From: Sporobacter sp942492735
Lineage (GTDB): Bacteria > Bacillota > Clostridia > Oscillospirales > Oscillospiraceae
Assembly: GCA_942492735.1 (NCBI GenBank)
Contig: OW818648.1
Span: 1,116,001-1,180,000, forward strand
Length of the DNA: 64,000 nt
Reading direction: 5' to 3'
The notes below the pieces were generated by a model. The model was not told where the DNA came from. It made no database searches and saw only the letters and a program-made list of their open reading frames with translations. Position numbers and translations under genes: made by a program. Below are positions 33,780-42,532 of the stretch, one piece after another (the stretch's first letter is position 1; every line of letters starts with the position of its first letter).

Positions 33780-34084
33780 TGATGGAAGACGCAGAATCTT
33801 GTATCGAAATATCAAATATCGTCATATCCCTGAACGGCAGAGATAAGGGAAAACCTTTCTTCGTCCTTGATAAGGAAGATATATACGCCATGCTATGTGA
33901 CGGCCGGTCCAGACGTATTGACAAGCCAAAGCGGAAAAAAATCAAGCATATAAGGCTCGAAACACGAAGCGATAGTCAGACCGCGCTAAACATAAAAAAC
34001 GGCGCCAAAGTCACAAACAGCGAAATCAGACGTGCTCTGGCGGAATACAAAACCCGAGCACCAGGGGAAAAAGGAGGTATGTAA
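33779..34084 (+). CDS. KOW-domain RNA-binding protein (L14e-like)
   Basis: 101 residues. N-terminal KOW-like segment VISLNGRDKGKPFFVL resembles eukaryotic/archaeal L14e; basic middle (KPKRKKIKHIRLETR). A gene of this kind between map and infA is common in Clostridia; its role is unknown but presumably tied to translation. Overlaps the map stop by one base. Confidence 0.82.
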   Translation: MMEDAESCIEISNIVISLNGRDKGKPFFVLDKEDIYAMLCDGRSRRIDKPKRKKIKHIRLETRSDSQTALNIKNGAKVTNSEIRRALAEYKTRAPGEKGGM

Positions 34085-34089
34085 GAAAT

Positions 34090-34308
34090 ATGGCTAAGGA
34101 CGACATGATTGAGCTCGAAGGCACAGTTGTTGAATCACTGCCCAACACAATGTTTCAGGTTGATATAGGTGGTGGACATATGATATTGGCGCATATCTCC
34201 GGTAAACTTCGAATGAATTTTATTCGCATACTGCCAGGAGATAAGGTGACGGTGCAGATGTCGCCGTATGATCTGACCCGAGGCAGAATTACATGGCGAA
34301 GCAAATAG
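34090..34308 (+). CDS. infA: translation initiation factor IF-1
   Basis: 72 residues, the universal OB-fold factor that sits in the A site during initiation: KDDMIELEGTVVESLPNTMF, AHISGKLRMNFIRILPGDKV, SPYDLTRGRITWR. Confidence 0.97.
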   Translation: MAKDDMIELEGTVVESLPNTMFQVDIGGGHMILAHISGKLRMNFIRILPGDKVTVQMSPYDLTRGRITWRSK

Positions 34309-34359
34309 CGACGCCTGCGCAGTGAATAATAGTTCAATAGTTTAAAGAAAATTACATGC

Positions 34360-34389
34360 CTTACCATGTCACCGGCGAGAGATGGTAAG
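34360..34389 (+). promoter_or_regulatory. hairpin in the infA-rpmJ spacer
   Basis: CTTACCAT (34360-34367) / ATGGTAAG (34382-34389), 14-nt loop, 42 nt before rpmJ; no T tract. Possible processing or regulatory element. Confidence 0.4.
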
Positions 34390-34431
34390 CGTCACTTAGA
34401 TCATACGTCGCCGGAGAAATGGATGCTTAAT

Positions 34432-34545
34432 ATGAAAGTAAGACCGTCCGTTAAGCCCATGTGTGAGAAGTGTAAGATAATTAAGCGCAAGGGCAAGGTT
34501 ATGGTAATCTGCGACAATCCAAAACATAAGCAGAGACAGGGTTAA
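34432..34545 (+). CDS. rpmJ: 50S ribosomal protein L36
   Basis: 37 residues: MKVRPSVKPMCEKCKIIKRK, then GKVMVICDNPKHKQRQG. Zinc form with Cys11, Cys14, Cys27 and His32. Start ATG 34432; the ribosome-binding site is weak (GGAG is 15 nt away). Confidence 0.96.
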   Translation: MKVRPSVKPMCEKCKIIKRKGKVMVICDNPKHKQRQG

Positions 34546-34586
34546 ACTCTGATTCCTAATTTGAATGAAAGGAATGATTTAAAAGT

Positions 34587-34955
34587 ATGGCACGTATTTC
34601 CGGCGTTGACTTACCCAAGGACAAGAGGATCGAAATCGGTTTGACATATGTCTTTGGCATTGGCAGAACGAGAGCAAGCAAGATCCTTGAGATAACAGGT
34701 ATCAATCCCGATACAAGAGTCAAGAATCTCACTGAGGCCGAAGAAACATTGCTTCGTGAGTGCATCGATAAGAATTTCACTGTGGAGGGTGACCTCCGGC
34801 GAACTGTTGCTCTGGACATCAAACGCCTCACCGAGATCGGCTGCTATCGGGGCACTCGTCATAGAAGAGGCCTCCCCGTCCGCGGACAAAGAAGCAAGAC
34901 GAATGCACGTACCCGTAAGGGACCAAAGCGTACAATCGCCAATAAGAAGAAGTAA
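34587..34955 (+). CDS. rpsM: 30S ribosomal protein S13
   Basis: 122 residues: ARISGVDLPKDKRIEIGLTY, GCYRGTRHRRGLPVRGQRSK, basic C-terminal tail reaching the P-site tRNA. GAAAGGA precedes ATG. Confidence 0.97.
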   Translation: MARISGVDLPKDKRIEIGLTYVFGIGRTRASKILEITGINPDTRVKNLTEAEETLLRECIDKNFTVEGDLRRTVALDIKRLTEIGCYRGTRHRRGLPVRGQRSKTNARTRKGPKRTIANKKK

Positions 34956-34969
34956 GGGAGGGGTTTGTA

Positions 34970-35371
34970 ATGGCAGCACCCGCAAAAGGCAAGAAAGTTA
35001 TTAAAAGACGCCGCGAGCGTAAAAATATAGAAAAGGGCGCAGTGCATATCGCATCGTCCTTCAACAACACCATGGTCACGATAACCGACACAGCCGGAAA
35101 CGCACTGTCCTGGGCTTCGTCCGGCGGAATGGGTTTCCGCGGCAGCAGAAAGTCAACACCGTTTGCCGCGCAGACAGCAGCTGAGACTGCGGCAAAAGCA
35201 GCAATGGAACATGGACTGAAGACCGTGGAGGTCTTTGTCAAAGGCCCCGGCTCGGGACGTGAAGCGGCAATACGTGCGCTTCAGTCAACGGGACTCGAAG
35301 TCACAATGATCAAAGATGTGACACCGATTCCGCACAACGGCTGCCGTCCGCCGAAAAGACGCAGAGTTTAA
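34970..35371 (+). CDS. rpsK: 30S ribosomal protein S11
   Basis: 133 residues: GAVHIASSFNNTMVTITDTA, MGFRGSRKSTPFAAQ, TPIPHNGCRPPKRRRV. Platform protein at the E site. Confidence 0.97.
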   Translation: MAAPAKGKKVIKRRRERKNIEKGAVHIASSFNNTMVTITDTAGNALSWASSGGMGFRGSRKSTPFAAQTAAETAAKAAMEHGLKTVEVFVKGPGSGREAAIRALQSTGLEVTMIKDVTPIPHNGCRPPKRRRV

Positions 35372-35386
35372 GGGGGTAAGAATTAT

Positions 35387-36013
35387 ATGGCAAGATATAC
35401 CGATGCCGTTTGCCGGTTATGCCGCAGAGAAGGCCAGAAGCTTTTTCTGAAGGGCGACAGGTGTTATACGGAAAAGTGCGCCGTGGATCGTCGGCAGTAT
35501 CCGCCCGGACAGCATGGTCAGGGCAGAGCAAAGGCTTCAGAATACGGCACTCAGCTTCGTGAGAAGCAGAAGGCAAAGAGATATTACGGCGTCCTTGAAA
35601 GCCAGTTCAGAGGATACTTTGAAATGGCCAGCAAGATGAAGGGGAAAACAGGCGAAAACCTGCTGTCCCTCCTCGAAAGACGCATTGACAATACAGTTTA
35701 TAGGCTCGGTTTTGCAATGAGCCGCGCCGAGGCAAGGCAGCTTGTTCTGCATGGACACTTCACAGTGAACGGCAGAAAAGTCGACATCCCGTCTTTTCTT
35801 GTGAAACCGGGTATGGTGATTTCGCTCAAAGAAGCAAGCCGCAGTCTCGACAAATTTAAGTCTGTGATCGAGGCGAATTCCTTCAGACAGCCGCCAAAAT
35901 GGCTTGATTACAACGCAGCCCTGCTGTCGGCAAATGTCATGGATAATCCATCCAGAGATGACATTGATCTGCCTATCACTGAGCAGCTGATCGTTGAGCT
36001 TTACTCGAAGTAA
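35387..36013 (+). CDS. rpsD: 30S ribosomal protein S4, zinc type
   Basis: 208 residues. N-terminal CRLCRREG with later CYTEKC gives the four-Cys zinc site; the S4 RNA-binding domain follows (RIDNTVYRLGFAMSRAEARQ). 30S assembly initiator and part of the mRNA entry channel with S3 and S5. Confidence 0.97.
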   Translation: MARYTDAVCRLCRREGQKLFLKGDRCYTEKCAVDRRQYPPGQHGQGRAKASEYGTQLREKQKAKRYYGVLESQFRGYFEMASKMKGKTGENLLSLLERRIDNTVYRLGFAMSRAEARQLVLHGHFTVNGRKVDIPSFLVKPGMVISLKEASRSLDKFKSVIEANSFRQPPKWLDYNAALLSANVMDNPSRDDIDLPITEQLIVELYSK

Positions 36014-36084
36014 AAAACAAGCCCTCATATTGGAAAGCTGACACATTAGGCGTGTACTGCGCTGAATTTTGAAGGAGGGTATAT

Positions 36085-37035
36085 ATGGTAGAAATAGAGA
36101 GACCGCGTATTGAGTGTATTGAGACACCCGGTGATGATTCTTACGGCAAGTATGTTGTTGAACCACTGGAACGCGGTTACGGCACGACCTTAGGAAACTC
36201 CCTTCGCAGGATACTTTTGTCATCGCTTCCCGGAACTGCTGTTACAACAGTTAAAATAGCTGGAATACAGCATGAATTTTCAACAATACCGGGAGTAAAA
36301 GAAGATGTTACGGAGATCATTCTAAATATCAAAGGAATCATCGCCCGGCTTCACAGTCAGAGAACAAAGACGATTTATATAGAAGCCACGGGTGAAGGCG
36401 AAGTGACAGCCGGGGATATAAAACCCGACGGCGAAGTGGAGATTTTAAATCCTGAGCTTCACATAGCAACATTGAGTAGCGATGCCTCGCTTAGCATTGA
36501 AATGACGATAGGTCACGGAAGAGGATATGTTTCGGCCGAGCGTAATAAGCTCCAGCAGCCGATTATCGGTGTGATACCGATAGATTCCATTTACACGCCT
36601 GTCCACAAAGTCAACTATACGGTCGAAAACACGCGTGTCGGCAATATGACAGACTTTGACAAACTGACGCTCGAGGTCTGGACGGATAAAACGATTTCCG
36701 CCAGAGACGCGGTCTCTTTGGGAGCGAAGATCCTGTGTGACCACTTTGCGCTGTTCACAGACCTCTCTGAGACAATCAGCAGCAAATCAACTGTTGTCGA
36801 GAAGGCCGAAACGCAGAGGGATAAGGTGCTCGAGATGACTATTGAAGAGCTGGATCTTTCGGTCCGCAGCTTCAACTGTCTCAAACGCGCCAATATCAAC
36901 ACGGTTGAGGATCTGATATCGAAGTCCGAGGATGAAATGATTAAGGTCAGAAACCTTGGACGCAAATCGCTTGAGGAAGTCGTACACAAACTGGCAATGA
37001 TGGGGCTGAGCCTCACAAGCGATGATAACAACTAA
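36085..37035 (+). CDS. rpoA: DNA-directed RNA polymerase alpha subunit
   Basis: 316 residues. N-terminal domain (YGKYVVEPLERGYGTTLGNS, RRILLSSLPGTAVT) for dimerisation and assembly; C-terminal HhH domain from about 250 (NCLKRANINTVEDLISKSED, VRNLGRKSLEEV) for UP elements and regulators. AAGGAGGG precedes ATG. Confidence 0.97.
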   Translation: MVEIERPRIECIETPGDDSYGKYVVEPLERGYGTTLGNSLRRILLSSLPGTAVTTVKIAGIQHEFSTIPGVKEDVTEIILNIKGIIARLHSQRTKTIYIEATGEGEVTAGDIKPDGEVEILNPELHIATLSSDASLSIEMTIGHGRGYVSAERNKLQQPIIGVIPIDSIYTPVHKVNYTVENTRVGNMTDFDKLTLEVWTDKTISARDAVSLGAKILCDHFALFTDLSETISSKSTVVEKAETQRDKVLEMTIEELDLSVRSFNCLKRANINTVEDLISKSEDEMIKVRNLGRKSLEEVVHKLAMMGLSLTSDDNN

Positions 37036-37066
37036 CTAAACTTGTCTTAATAAGGAGGCAAACGAA

Positions 37067-37408
37067 ATGCCTGGAATACGTAAACTCGGCAAACCGACGG
37101 ATCAGCGTATCGCGATGCTCCGCCAGCAGGTCACCGATTTTCTTGATAAAGGGAAGATGGAGACAACACTCTCCCGCGCCAAGGAGATGACATCGCTTGC
37201 AGAGAAAATGATCACCCTCGGAAAAAAGAATACATTGGCGTCAAGACGGCAGGCGATGGCTTTCATCACCCGCGAAGACGTTGTAACAAAAATATTTGCA
37301 GACCTTGCGTCGCGTTACGCAGAACGCAGCGGCGGCTACACGCGCATCATGCGCACCGGCCCACGCCGTGGTGACGCTGCAGAAATGGCTATCATAGAGC
37401 TTGTTTAA
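37067..37408 (+). CDS. rplQ: 50S ribosomal protein L17
   Basis: 113 residues: RKLGKPTDQRIAMLRQQVTD, GGYTRIMRTGPRRGDAAEMA. Last gene of the alpha operon; a terminator follows. The cobalt/ECF transporter and truA genes that often come next in Firmicutes are absent here. Confidence 0.97.
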   Translation: MPGIRKLGKPTDQRIAMLRQQVTDFLDKGKMETTLSRAKEMTSLAEKMITLGKKNTLASRRQAMAFITREDVVTKIFADLASRYAERSGGYTRIMRTGPRRGDAAEMAIIELV

Positions 37409-37457
37409 TGAGCCTTGGGGCGCATCGAACGTCTCCGCAAGCGCATAATAAAATTGT

Positions 37458-37482
37458 AAAGAGCACCGATGAGGTGCTCTTT
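37458..37482 (+). terminator. terminator of the ribosomal supercluster
   Basis: AAAGAGCACC (37458-37467) / GGTGCTCTTT (37473-37482), 5-nt loop, followed by CTGTCGTT. Located 50 nt behind rplQ. Confidence 0.85.
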
Positions 37483-37592
37483 CTGTCGTTGTCTGATTTA
37501 GTTTTCAATTCGTTACGGAATAAACACCTCATATCAGGTAATTCTAGAACTGAGGTTTTGTAGCGCCGCTTTGCGGCGGAATGGAGACTAAT

Positions 37593-38027
37593 ATGAAAAT
37601 GACTAAAAAAGAATACAGTAAATATGTCGAGCGGAAATCACCGAAGTCAGCATTAGTGGCAAATATGCTGAAGGCCTTCGTATCCGGGGGTATTATATGC
37701 TGCATAGGCGAGGCGATCCTGAACGGGTATAGCGGCATCCTTCCCAAAGACAGTGCGGGGACGGCGACGTCTGTTACGATGGTGTTTATCGGCGCACTCC
37801 TGACCGGACTGAAGATCTACGACAATCTGGCAAAATTTTCGGGCGCGGGCACACTTGTACCGATTACTGGCTTTGCGAACTCTGTTGCGGCACCGGCCCT
37901 TGAGTTTAAAAGCGAGGGCCTTATAACAGGTATGAGCGCGAAGATGTTTATCATCGCCGGACCCGTTATTGTTTTCGGTATTTCAGCTTCCGTGATCTAC
38001 GGCATTTTATACAGTTTGCTGAAATAA
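37593..38027 (+). CDS. spoVAC: stage V sporulation protein AC
   Basis: 144-residue SpoVAC-family membrane protein (four to five hydrophobic segments), part of the dipicolinic-acid channel of the inner spore membrane. Signatures: MLKAFVSGGIICCIGEAIL and GAGTLVPITGFANSVAAPAL. GGAG 6 nt upstream selects ATG 37593 over ATG 37581. Directly before it, GTAG plus a CGCCGC-TTT-GCGGCG hairpin (37560-37578) abuts the ribosome-binding site. SpoVAD and SpoVAE, usually adjacent, are not here. The length favours AC over the shorter paralogue AEB. Confidence 0.88.
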   Translation: MKMTKKEYSKYVERKSPKSALVANMLKAFVSGGIICCIGEAILNGYSGILPKDSAGTATSVTMVFIGALLTGLKIYDNLAKFSGAGTLVPITGFANSVAAPALEFKSEGLITGMSAKMFIIAGPVIVFGISASVIYGILYSLLK

Positions 38028-38050
38028 ATGAGTAGGTGCAGCATCCACCC

Positions 38051-38128
38051 GTAGGGGCGGATTCCATATCCGCCCATTCTTGTTCCGCGTAACGCCGACA
38101 AAGAAGGACGCGCAATGCGCGTCCCTAC
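38051..38128. repeat. REP-like hairpin pair (GTAG foot)
   Basis: Plus copy 38051-38075 is GTAGGGGCGGATTCCATATC plus CGCCC, the same type as the palindromes around the RAYT gene. Minus copy 38128-38106 has a GTAG foot with a GGACGCGC / GCGCGTCC stem. Fills the gap between two convergent genes. Confidence 0.85.
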
Positions 38129-38145
38129 GGCTATATTGCCGACGT

Positions 38146-39492
38146 TTAATTCCCGCCGGCGGCTTTCATTATGTCACCTTCATTTGTCAGGCCGTCCTGC
38201 TCCATGAGGTTCTCGAGAACATTAATGTCGGCAGAAATGTCAAGCTTATCAGACATAAACAGATTGTCCAGCTGCTGCTCATAGCCGGTTGCAAGCGTAT
38301 CAAGAACACGTTCGATATCCTGCTTCGCTGCCATGATGTTTTCGCCGTTGACACCCTGCTTTTCGAGTGTCTCGTATGAGTGCAGCAGCTTCAGTGTCGT
38401 TGGCAGGTAATAATTCATAAAGCGTCTGATCTGTGGTATCTTTTCAGGCTTTTCCTCTACAATTTTGAAAATCTTGACTGTAAGCTCCTCTATGCGCTCT
38501 ATTTTAGCGCAGATTGACGGGTCGCTAGTCCTGGCGCAGAGCATATGGAGCTCATTGATAATGGCGACATACTGGTTATCGCTGCCGACCGGTTTTTCCG
38601 ATGGAGTTTGCGCTGCGTGGTTTGCCTCGGAACGCGCATTCTCTGCCGCCTCGGAGCTTAGGCATATACTGTCCAGGCCGTTGTCAAAATAAGCCGATTC
38701 ACCGAAGAAACCGTTATCGGCAAGATAGATGAGGTCTTTACGTAATTTCTTCGGAGCAATACCGGAAGCCTCAGCCATATCTGAGGCAGACATGACCTCG
38801 CGATCGCCCATAATGGCATAATATTTATTGCATTTGCGTATGCGCTCTTTTATGCCTATGCGTGAAATAAATGAGAGGATGCCGCCCAGACAGAAAAAGA
38901 TGCCGAACCAAATTGTTGTGAGTGTGGCGCTGTCAAAACCGGAGGCGGTGTAGTCACTGAGCCCTGTCGCGACGAAGGTGACGCCAACCATGCTGAAAAA
39001 GACCCCAAGAAAGGTTAAGAAGGAAGCCAGGCCTTTGCCGTTTGGCTTCTTTTCCTTTTCTTTTTTTTGTTTTTTACCGGCAGTCTGTCCCTGCGACGTG
39101 TTAGTTGCCTGTGCTTGCGGCGCGTAATATGAGGTGTAGGCTTGCTGCTGAGCCTTCGGCGCTGGCCTGGCTTGCTGAGACGGCGCGGACTGGCGGTATT
39201 GGCCTGTCGTCCGTGCGCTCCCAGGCGCTTGCTGCTGCTGATAATATGCGCCACCGGACGCAGATGGCTGCCGATATTGAGCGGATGTCTGGTGAGACTG
39301 ATATGGTGCTTGTCCGGGTTTGTAATTGGCATAACCGGACATGTTTTTCTTACCATTAAAACTAATCTTTTTGAGTAAAAGGAAAAGCCCCAGGGGCCAA
39401 AAGGCGACGAGACATATGATGACAATAGCCCATGACATGGCGTCACCGGAGAAGCTGTTCGAACTGCTGTTTCTATTGTTATTGTCGTTCAT
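38146..39492 (-). CDS. XpaC-like membrane protein (5-bromo-4-chloroindolyl phosphate hydrolysis family)
   Basis: 448 residues. A first membrane segment near residue 20-40 (AIVIICLVAFWPLGLFLLLK), a Gln/Ala/Tyr/Ser-rich region (about 50-140), a Lys-rich stretch, two more membrane segments (about 155-215), a helix-turn-helix-like MSASDMAEASGIAPKKLRKD, and a C-terminal XpaC domain (KIPQIRRFMNYYLPTTLKLL). XpaC relatives often neighbour TelA-type toxic-anion-resistance genes, not seen here. Start ATG 39492 has AAAAGGG 8 nt upstream. Function unknown despite the family name. Confidence 0.75.
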   Translation of the reverse strand: MNDNNNRNSSSNSFSGDAMSWAIVIICLVAFWPLGLFLLLKKISFNGKKNMSGYANYKPGQAPYQSHQTSAQYRQPSASGGAYYQQQQAPGSARTTGQYRQSAPSQQARPAPKAQQQAYTSYYAPQAQATNTSQGQTAGKKQKKEKEKKPNGKGLASFLTFLGVFFSMVGVTFVATGLSDYTASGFDSATLTTIWFGIFFCLGGILSFISRIGIKERIRKCNKYYAIMGDREVMSASDMAEASGIAPKKLRKDLIYLADNGFFGESAYFDNGLDSICLSSEAAENARSEANHAAQTPSEKPVGSDNQYVAIINELHMLCARTSDPSICAKIERIEELTVKIFKIVEEKPEKIPQIRRFMNYYLPTTLKLLHSYETLEKQGVNGENIMAAKQDIERVLDTLATGYEQQLDNLFMSDKLDISADINVLENLMEQDGLTNEGDIMKAAGGN

Positions 39493-39596
39493 TGCCATAT
39501 CCCTTTTCCAAAATATTGACAGAGCATATACCAATTTAGTATATCAGAATACTGTTTGAATTAATAGTATTCTTTTATGTGGATTTAAACCTCGGG

Positions 39597-39747
39597 CGTA
39601 GGGCGCGGCATCCCTGACGCGCCGCTCTTGTTGGCGCAGTAGATAGTGATTTCCGAGTGATGCGACCAACCGCAGCGTAAGTCCAACACGCGGATATCAC
39701 CTGCGGCGCGTGAAAGGATTGGCGCGTCAAGGATGCCGCGCCCTACG
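39597..39747. repeat. 151-bp element with 27-bp inverted ends (MITE/BIME-like)
   Basis: Ends 39597-39623 and 39747-39721 match at 26 of 27 positions, each starting CGTAGGGCGCGGCATCC. Each end is itself a GTAG-foot hairpin candidate. The interior has no open reading frame. The gap 39493-39916 holds no gene. Confidence 0.85.
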
Positions 39748-39916
39748 ATGACGGGAAAGGCTTTCTGACTTTTCTTTTTATTGCTGGAATATCATGTTGC
39801 CAAGCAGTTTTGTCAACACGGGAAAAGTGACAAAGTGAGCGATGAGATTGACTGGAAGAGAGATTGAGGGATAATTATAGGGTCAAGCACTCGGAAAAAG
39901 TGTGGGAGGTGAGCTG

Positions 39917-41410
39917 GTGGAACAGTATGTTGAATTTAACGGTCTCTGCAAAGCATTTCCCGGTGTACAGGCGCTCAAAGACGTCAGCTTTCGAGTAGAC
40001 GGCGGGAAGGTCAGCGCATTATTGGGAGAGAATGGCGCGGGAAAGAGCACGCTATTAAAGATACTGAGCGGAGATTTACAGCCGGATGAGGGGAATATCA
40101 GCATAAACGGCGCAGTCCAGAGGTTTACATCCCCGTATCAGGCGATAAAGTCGAGTATCAGCGTAATATATCAAGAGCGGCAGCTGGTGCCGACAATGAA
40201 TGTGATGGAGAACATATTTCTGGAGGATCTTCCGGCGAACAGGGCGGGGATAATCAACAAGGCCGAACTGCGGAAGAAGACGCAGGAGATTATCGATATA
40301 TTTGGATTGCCGATACAGCCCTCAGACATCGTGGGGCGATTATCGGTAGCGCAGCAGCAGATGGTTGAGATCATGAAGGCATACAGACGCGACTCGAACA
40401 TCATCGCCTTTGACGAGCCGACGGCCTGCCTGACGGATACGGAGGTCACGATACTGTTCCGGCTCATCGGGCAGCTGAAGGAACGCGGGAAGGTGATTCT
40501 GTACGTCTCGCATCGCATGGCGGAGATCTTCCAGATGACGGATGACATCGTGGTGCTCAAAGACGGACGCATGGTGAAGACCTTCAGGACCTCGGAGACA
40601 AACGAGAAGGACCTTGTAAAGGCGATGGTCGGGCGTGACATTGGGGATACGTACGCCAACCTGAAGCGCAATGACAAGCTGGGCGGCGTCCTGCTTGAGG
40701 TGAACAATTTAGTGACGGATGCCGTACACGACATCTCCTTCCGGCTGAGGAAGGGAGAGGTGCTGGGCTTTGCGGGTCTGGTCGGCGCGGGACGGACGGA
40801 GGTCATGCGGGCGATATTCGGCGCGGATCCGATTATATCGGGCGAGATCAAGCTGGACGGGAAGACTGTACGCTTCAAGGCTCCGAAGGACGCGATTGAT
40901 CACGGTATAGCGCTGTGTCCTGAAGACCGAAAAGACCAGGGACTGGTACTGGGACGGTCCATCAAGGACAATATAAGCATGCCGGTGCTATCAAAGGTGC
41001 GCAAGGGCCTGTTCCTGGATGAGAAGCAGGAGAACGCGCTGGCTTTTGACGCGGTAAAGAAATACGCCATCAAGACGCCGACGATAGACAAGATCGTCTA
41101 TGAGCTCTCAGGCGGAAACCAGCAGAAGGTCATACTGGGGCGTTGGACATCAGATAAGATGATCACGAAGATACTGATATTGGACGAGCCGACGAAGGGC
41201 ATCGACGTTGGCACGAAAGCGGAGGTATACCAGATGGTATGCGACTTTGCCAAGCAGGGAATCGGCGTCATATTTATATCATCGGAGCTCACCGAGGTGT
41301 TAAACGTCAGTGATAACATTATCGTCATGTATAACGGGCGTATAACAGGCAAAGTGACGAGACAAGAGGCCACAGAAGAGCGTGTGTTAGAGCTCGCTAT
41401 GCACGACTAG
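39917..41410 (+). CDS. sugar ABC transporter ATP-binding protein (RbsA/MglA type)
   Basis: 497 residues with two fused ATPase domains. First half: GENGAGKST P-loop near 38, LSVAQQQMVEIMKAYR signature, FDEPTACL. Second half: the P-loop-like GLVGAGRTE lacks the Lys, typical of this class, with LSGGNQQKVILGRW and LDEPTKGIDVG. Starts at GTG 39917, after GGAGGTGAG. Partners with the permease gene 57 bp downstream; no binding protein is nearby. Substrate may be ribose, galactose or a nucleoside. Confidence 0.9.
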   Translation: MEQYVEFNGLCKAFPGVQALKDVSFRVDGGKVSALLGENGAGKSTLLKILSGDLQPDEGNISINGAVQRFTSPYQAIKSSISVIYQERQLVPTMNVMENIFLEDLPANRAGIINKAELRKKTQEIIDIFGLPIQPSDIVGRLSVAQQQMVEIMKAYRRDSNIIAFDEPTACLTDTEVTILFRLIGQLKERGKVILYVSHRMAEIFQMTDDIVVLKDGRMVKTFRTSETNEKDLVKAMVGRDIGDTYANLKRNDKLGGVLLEVNNLVTDAVHDISFRLRKGEVLGFAGLVGAGRTEVMRAIFGADPIISGEIKLDGKTVRFKAPKDAIDHGIALCPEDRKDQGLVLGRSIKDNISMPVLSKVRKGLFLDEKQENALAFDAVKKYAIKTPTIDKIVYELSGGNQQKVILGRWTSDKMITKILILDEPTKGIDVGTKAEVYQMVCDFAKQGIGVIFISSELTEVLNVSDNIIVMYNGRITGKVTRQEATEERVLELAMHD

Positions 41411-41420
41411 AAGGAGGAAA

Positions 41421-41444
41421 GTTTGAAAGATTAATCTTTCAAAC
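41421..41444. repeat. 24-bp perfect palindrome between the ABC genes
   Basis: GTTTGAAAGATT followed by its exact complement, AATCTTTCAAAC. Sits between the ATPase and permease genes, just after an AAGGAGG. Could be a protein-binding site or a processing hairpin that adjusts relative expression. Confidence 0.7.
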
Positions 41445-41467
41445 TTTTGAAAGGAATGGTCATAAAA

Positions 41468-42469
41468 ATGGAAACAACGAACAAGGTAACGCGGTTTTTC
41501 AAGTCAAAAACATTCACTTTAATTGTTTTATTGGTATTTATTATCGCGTTCTTTTCAATACTCTCAAAAGGCTCGTATTTCAGTTTGTCAAATCTGAAGA
41601 ATATCCTCAATGCGATGGTACTTTATATGCTGCTTGCAATCGCAGAAGGTGTTTTGATTATTTCTGGTGAAATCGACCTTAGTCCCGGATATATCGGTAC
41701 AATGTGCGGTGTATTACTCGCCGTTTTATCCACCAGCCTTGGGCTGCCTTGGTACTTAGCCATTATTATTGCCCTGGCGCTTGGTGCAGGTACAGGCTTG
41801 TTCAATGCGCTCCTCATTAATGAGTTTGGCTTCCAGAGCTTCATCGCGACGCTCGCTACCGGACAATTTATAGCAAAGGGTATGGCGCTTGTTATCAGCG
41901 GCGGTAAAACCATTCCGATTAAGGACAAGGTCATCACAGCGATCGGAACCGGAAGAATTCTTGACATTGTCCCCGTCTCAATTATTATTGCGCTGGCGCT
42001 CATTTTGATATACGGTATTATACTGGCAAAAACGAAATTCGGCAGAAGTTTATACCTATGCGGCGGCAACAGGCAAGCAGCCCGGCTTGCCGGGCTTAAC
42101 CCGAGAAAGCTCTCCTATATTCTTTTTGCAAACAGCGGCGCGCTTGGCGCGCTTGCCGGGATTATCTTCGACGCACGTATGAAGATCGGCAGCCTCACCG
42201 GTACAAACCTTTACGCCTTCTCCGCCATAACGGCGGCGATTCTCGGCGGCATTTCTTTCGGCGGCGGCTCCGGCGGTATGCTGGGATGTTTCTTGGGCTT
42301 ACTGGTTATTAACAGCTTCGGAAACGGTCTTACCGTGATGCAGGTTAACCCGTACTGGATACAGGTTGCCAGTGGGGTTCTCCTTCTGATTGCCCTCTCC
42401 TTCGACTACTTTTCCACCCGCCGCGCAAAGAGGATAAAAGCACCGAAAGCGGCAAAAGTTAAAGCATAA
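41468..42469 (+). CDS. sugar ABC transporter permease (RbsC type)
   Basis: 333 residues, about nine to ten membrane helices, BPD_transp_2 family: LAIAEGVLIISGEIDLSPGY, NALLINEFGFQSFIATLATG, YLCGGNRQAARLAGLNPRKL, TAAILGGISFGGGSGG. A single permease gene, probably forming a homodimer. ATG 41468 is preferred to ATG 41456, which touches the AAAGGA; spacing is 12 nt and the exact start is uncertain. Confidence 0.9.
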   Translation: METTNKVTRFFKSKTFTLIVLLVFIIAFFSILSKGSYFSLSNLKNILNAMVLYMLLAIAEGVLIISGEIDLSPGYIGTMCGVLLAVLSTSLGLPWYLAIIIALALGAGTGLFNALLINEFGFQSFIATLATGQFIAKGMALVISGGKTIPIKDKVITAIGTGRILDIVPVSIIIALALILIYGIILAKTKFGRSLYLCGGNRQAARLAGLNPRKLSYILFANSGALGALAGIIFDARMKIGSLTGTNLYAFSAITAAILGGISFGGGSGGMLGCFLGLLVINSFGNGLTVMQVNPYWIQVASGVLLLIALSFDYFSTRRAKRIKAPKAAKVKA

Positions 42470-42492
42470 TCTGGCAGCTCATTTATAATAAT

Positions 42493-42527
42493 AACAGGGT
42501 ACGACGTTTGACGCCGTACCCTGTTTT
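42493..42527 (+). terminator. terminator of the ABC transporter operon
   Basis: AACAGGGTACG (42493-42503) / CGTACCCTGTT (42515-42525), 11-nt loop, TTTT end. Confidence 0.85.
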
Positions 42528-42532
42528 ACTCA

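Noticed and set aside
38465..39559. Several plus-strand frames opposite the XpaC-like gene
   Set aside because: Overlap each other and a well-supported minus-strand gene; no ribosome-binding sites.
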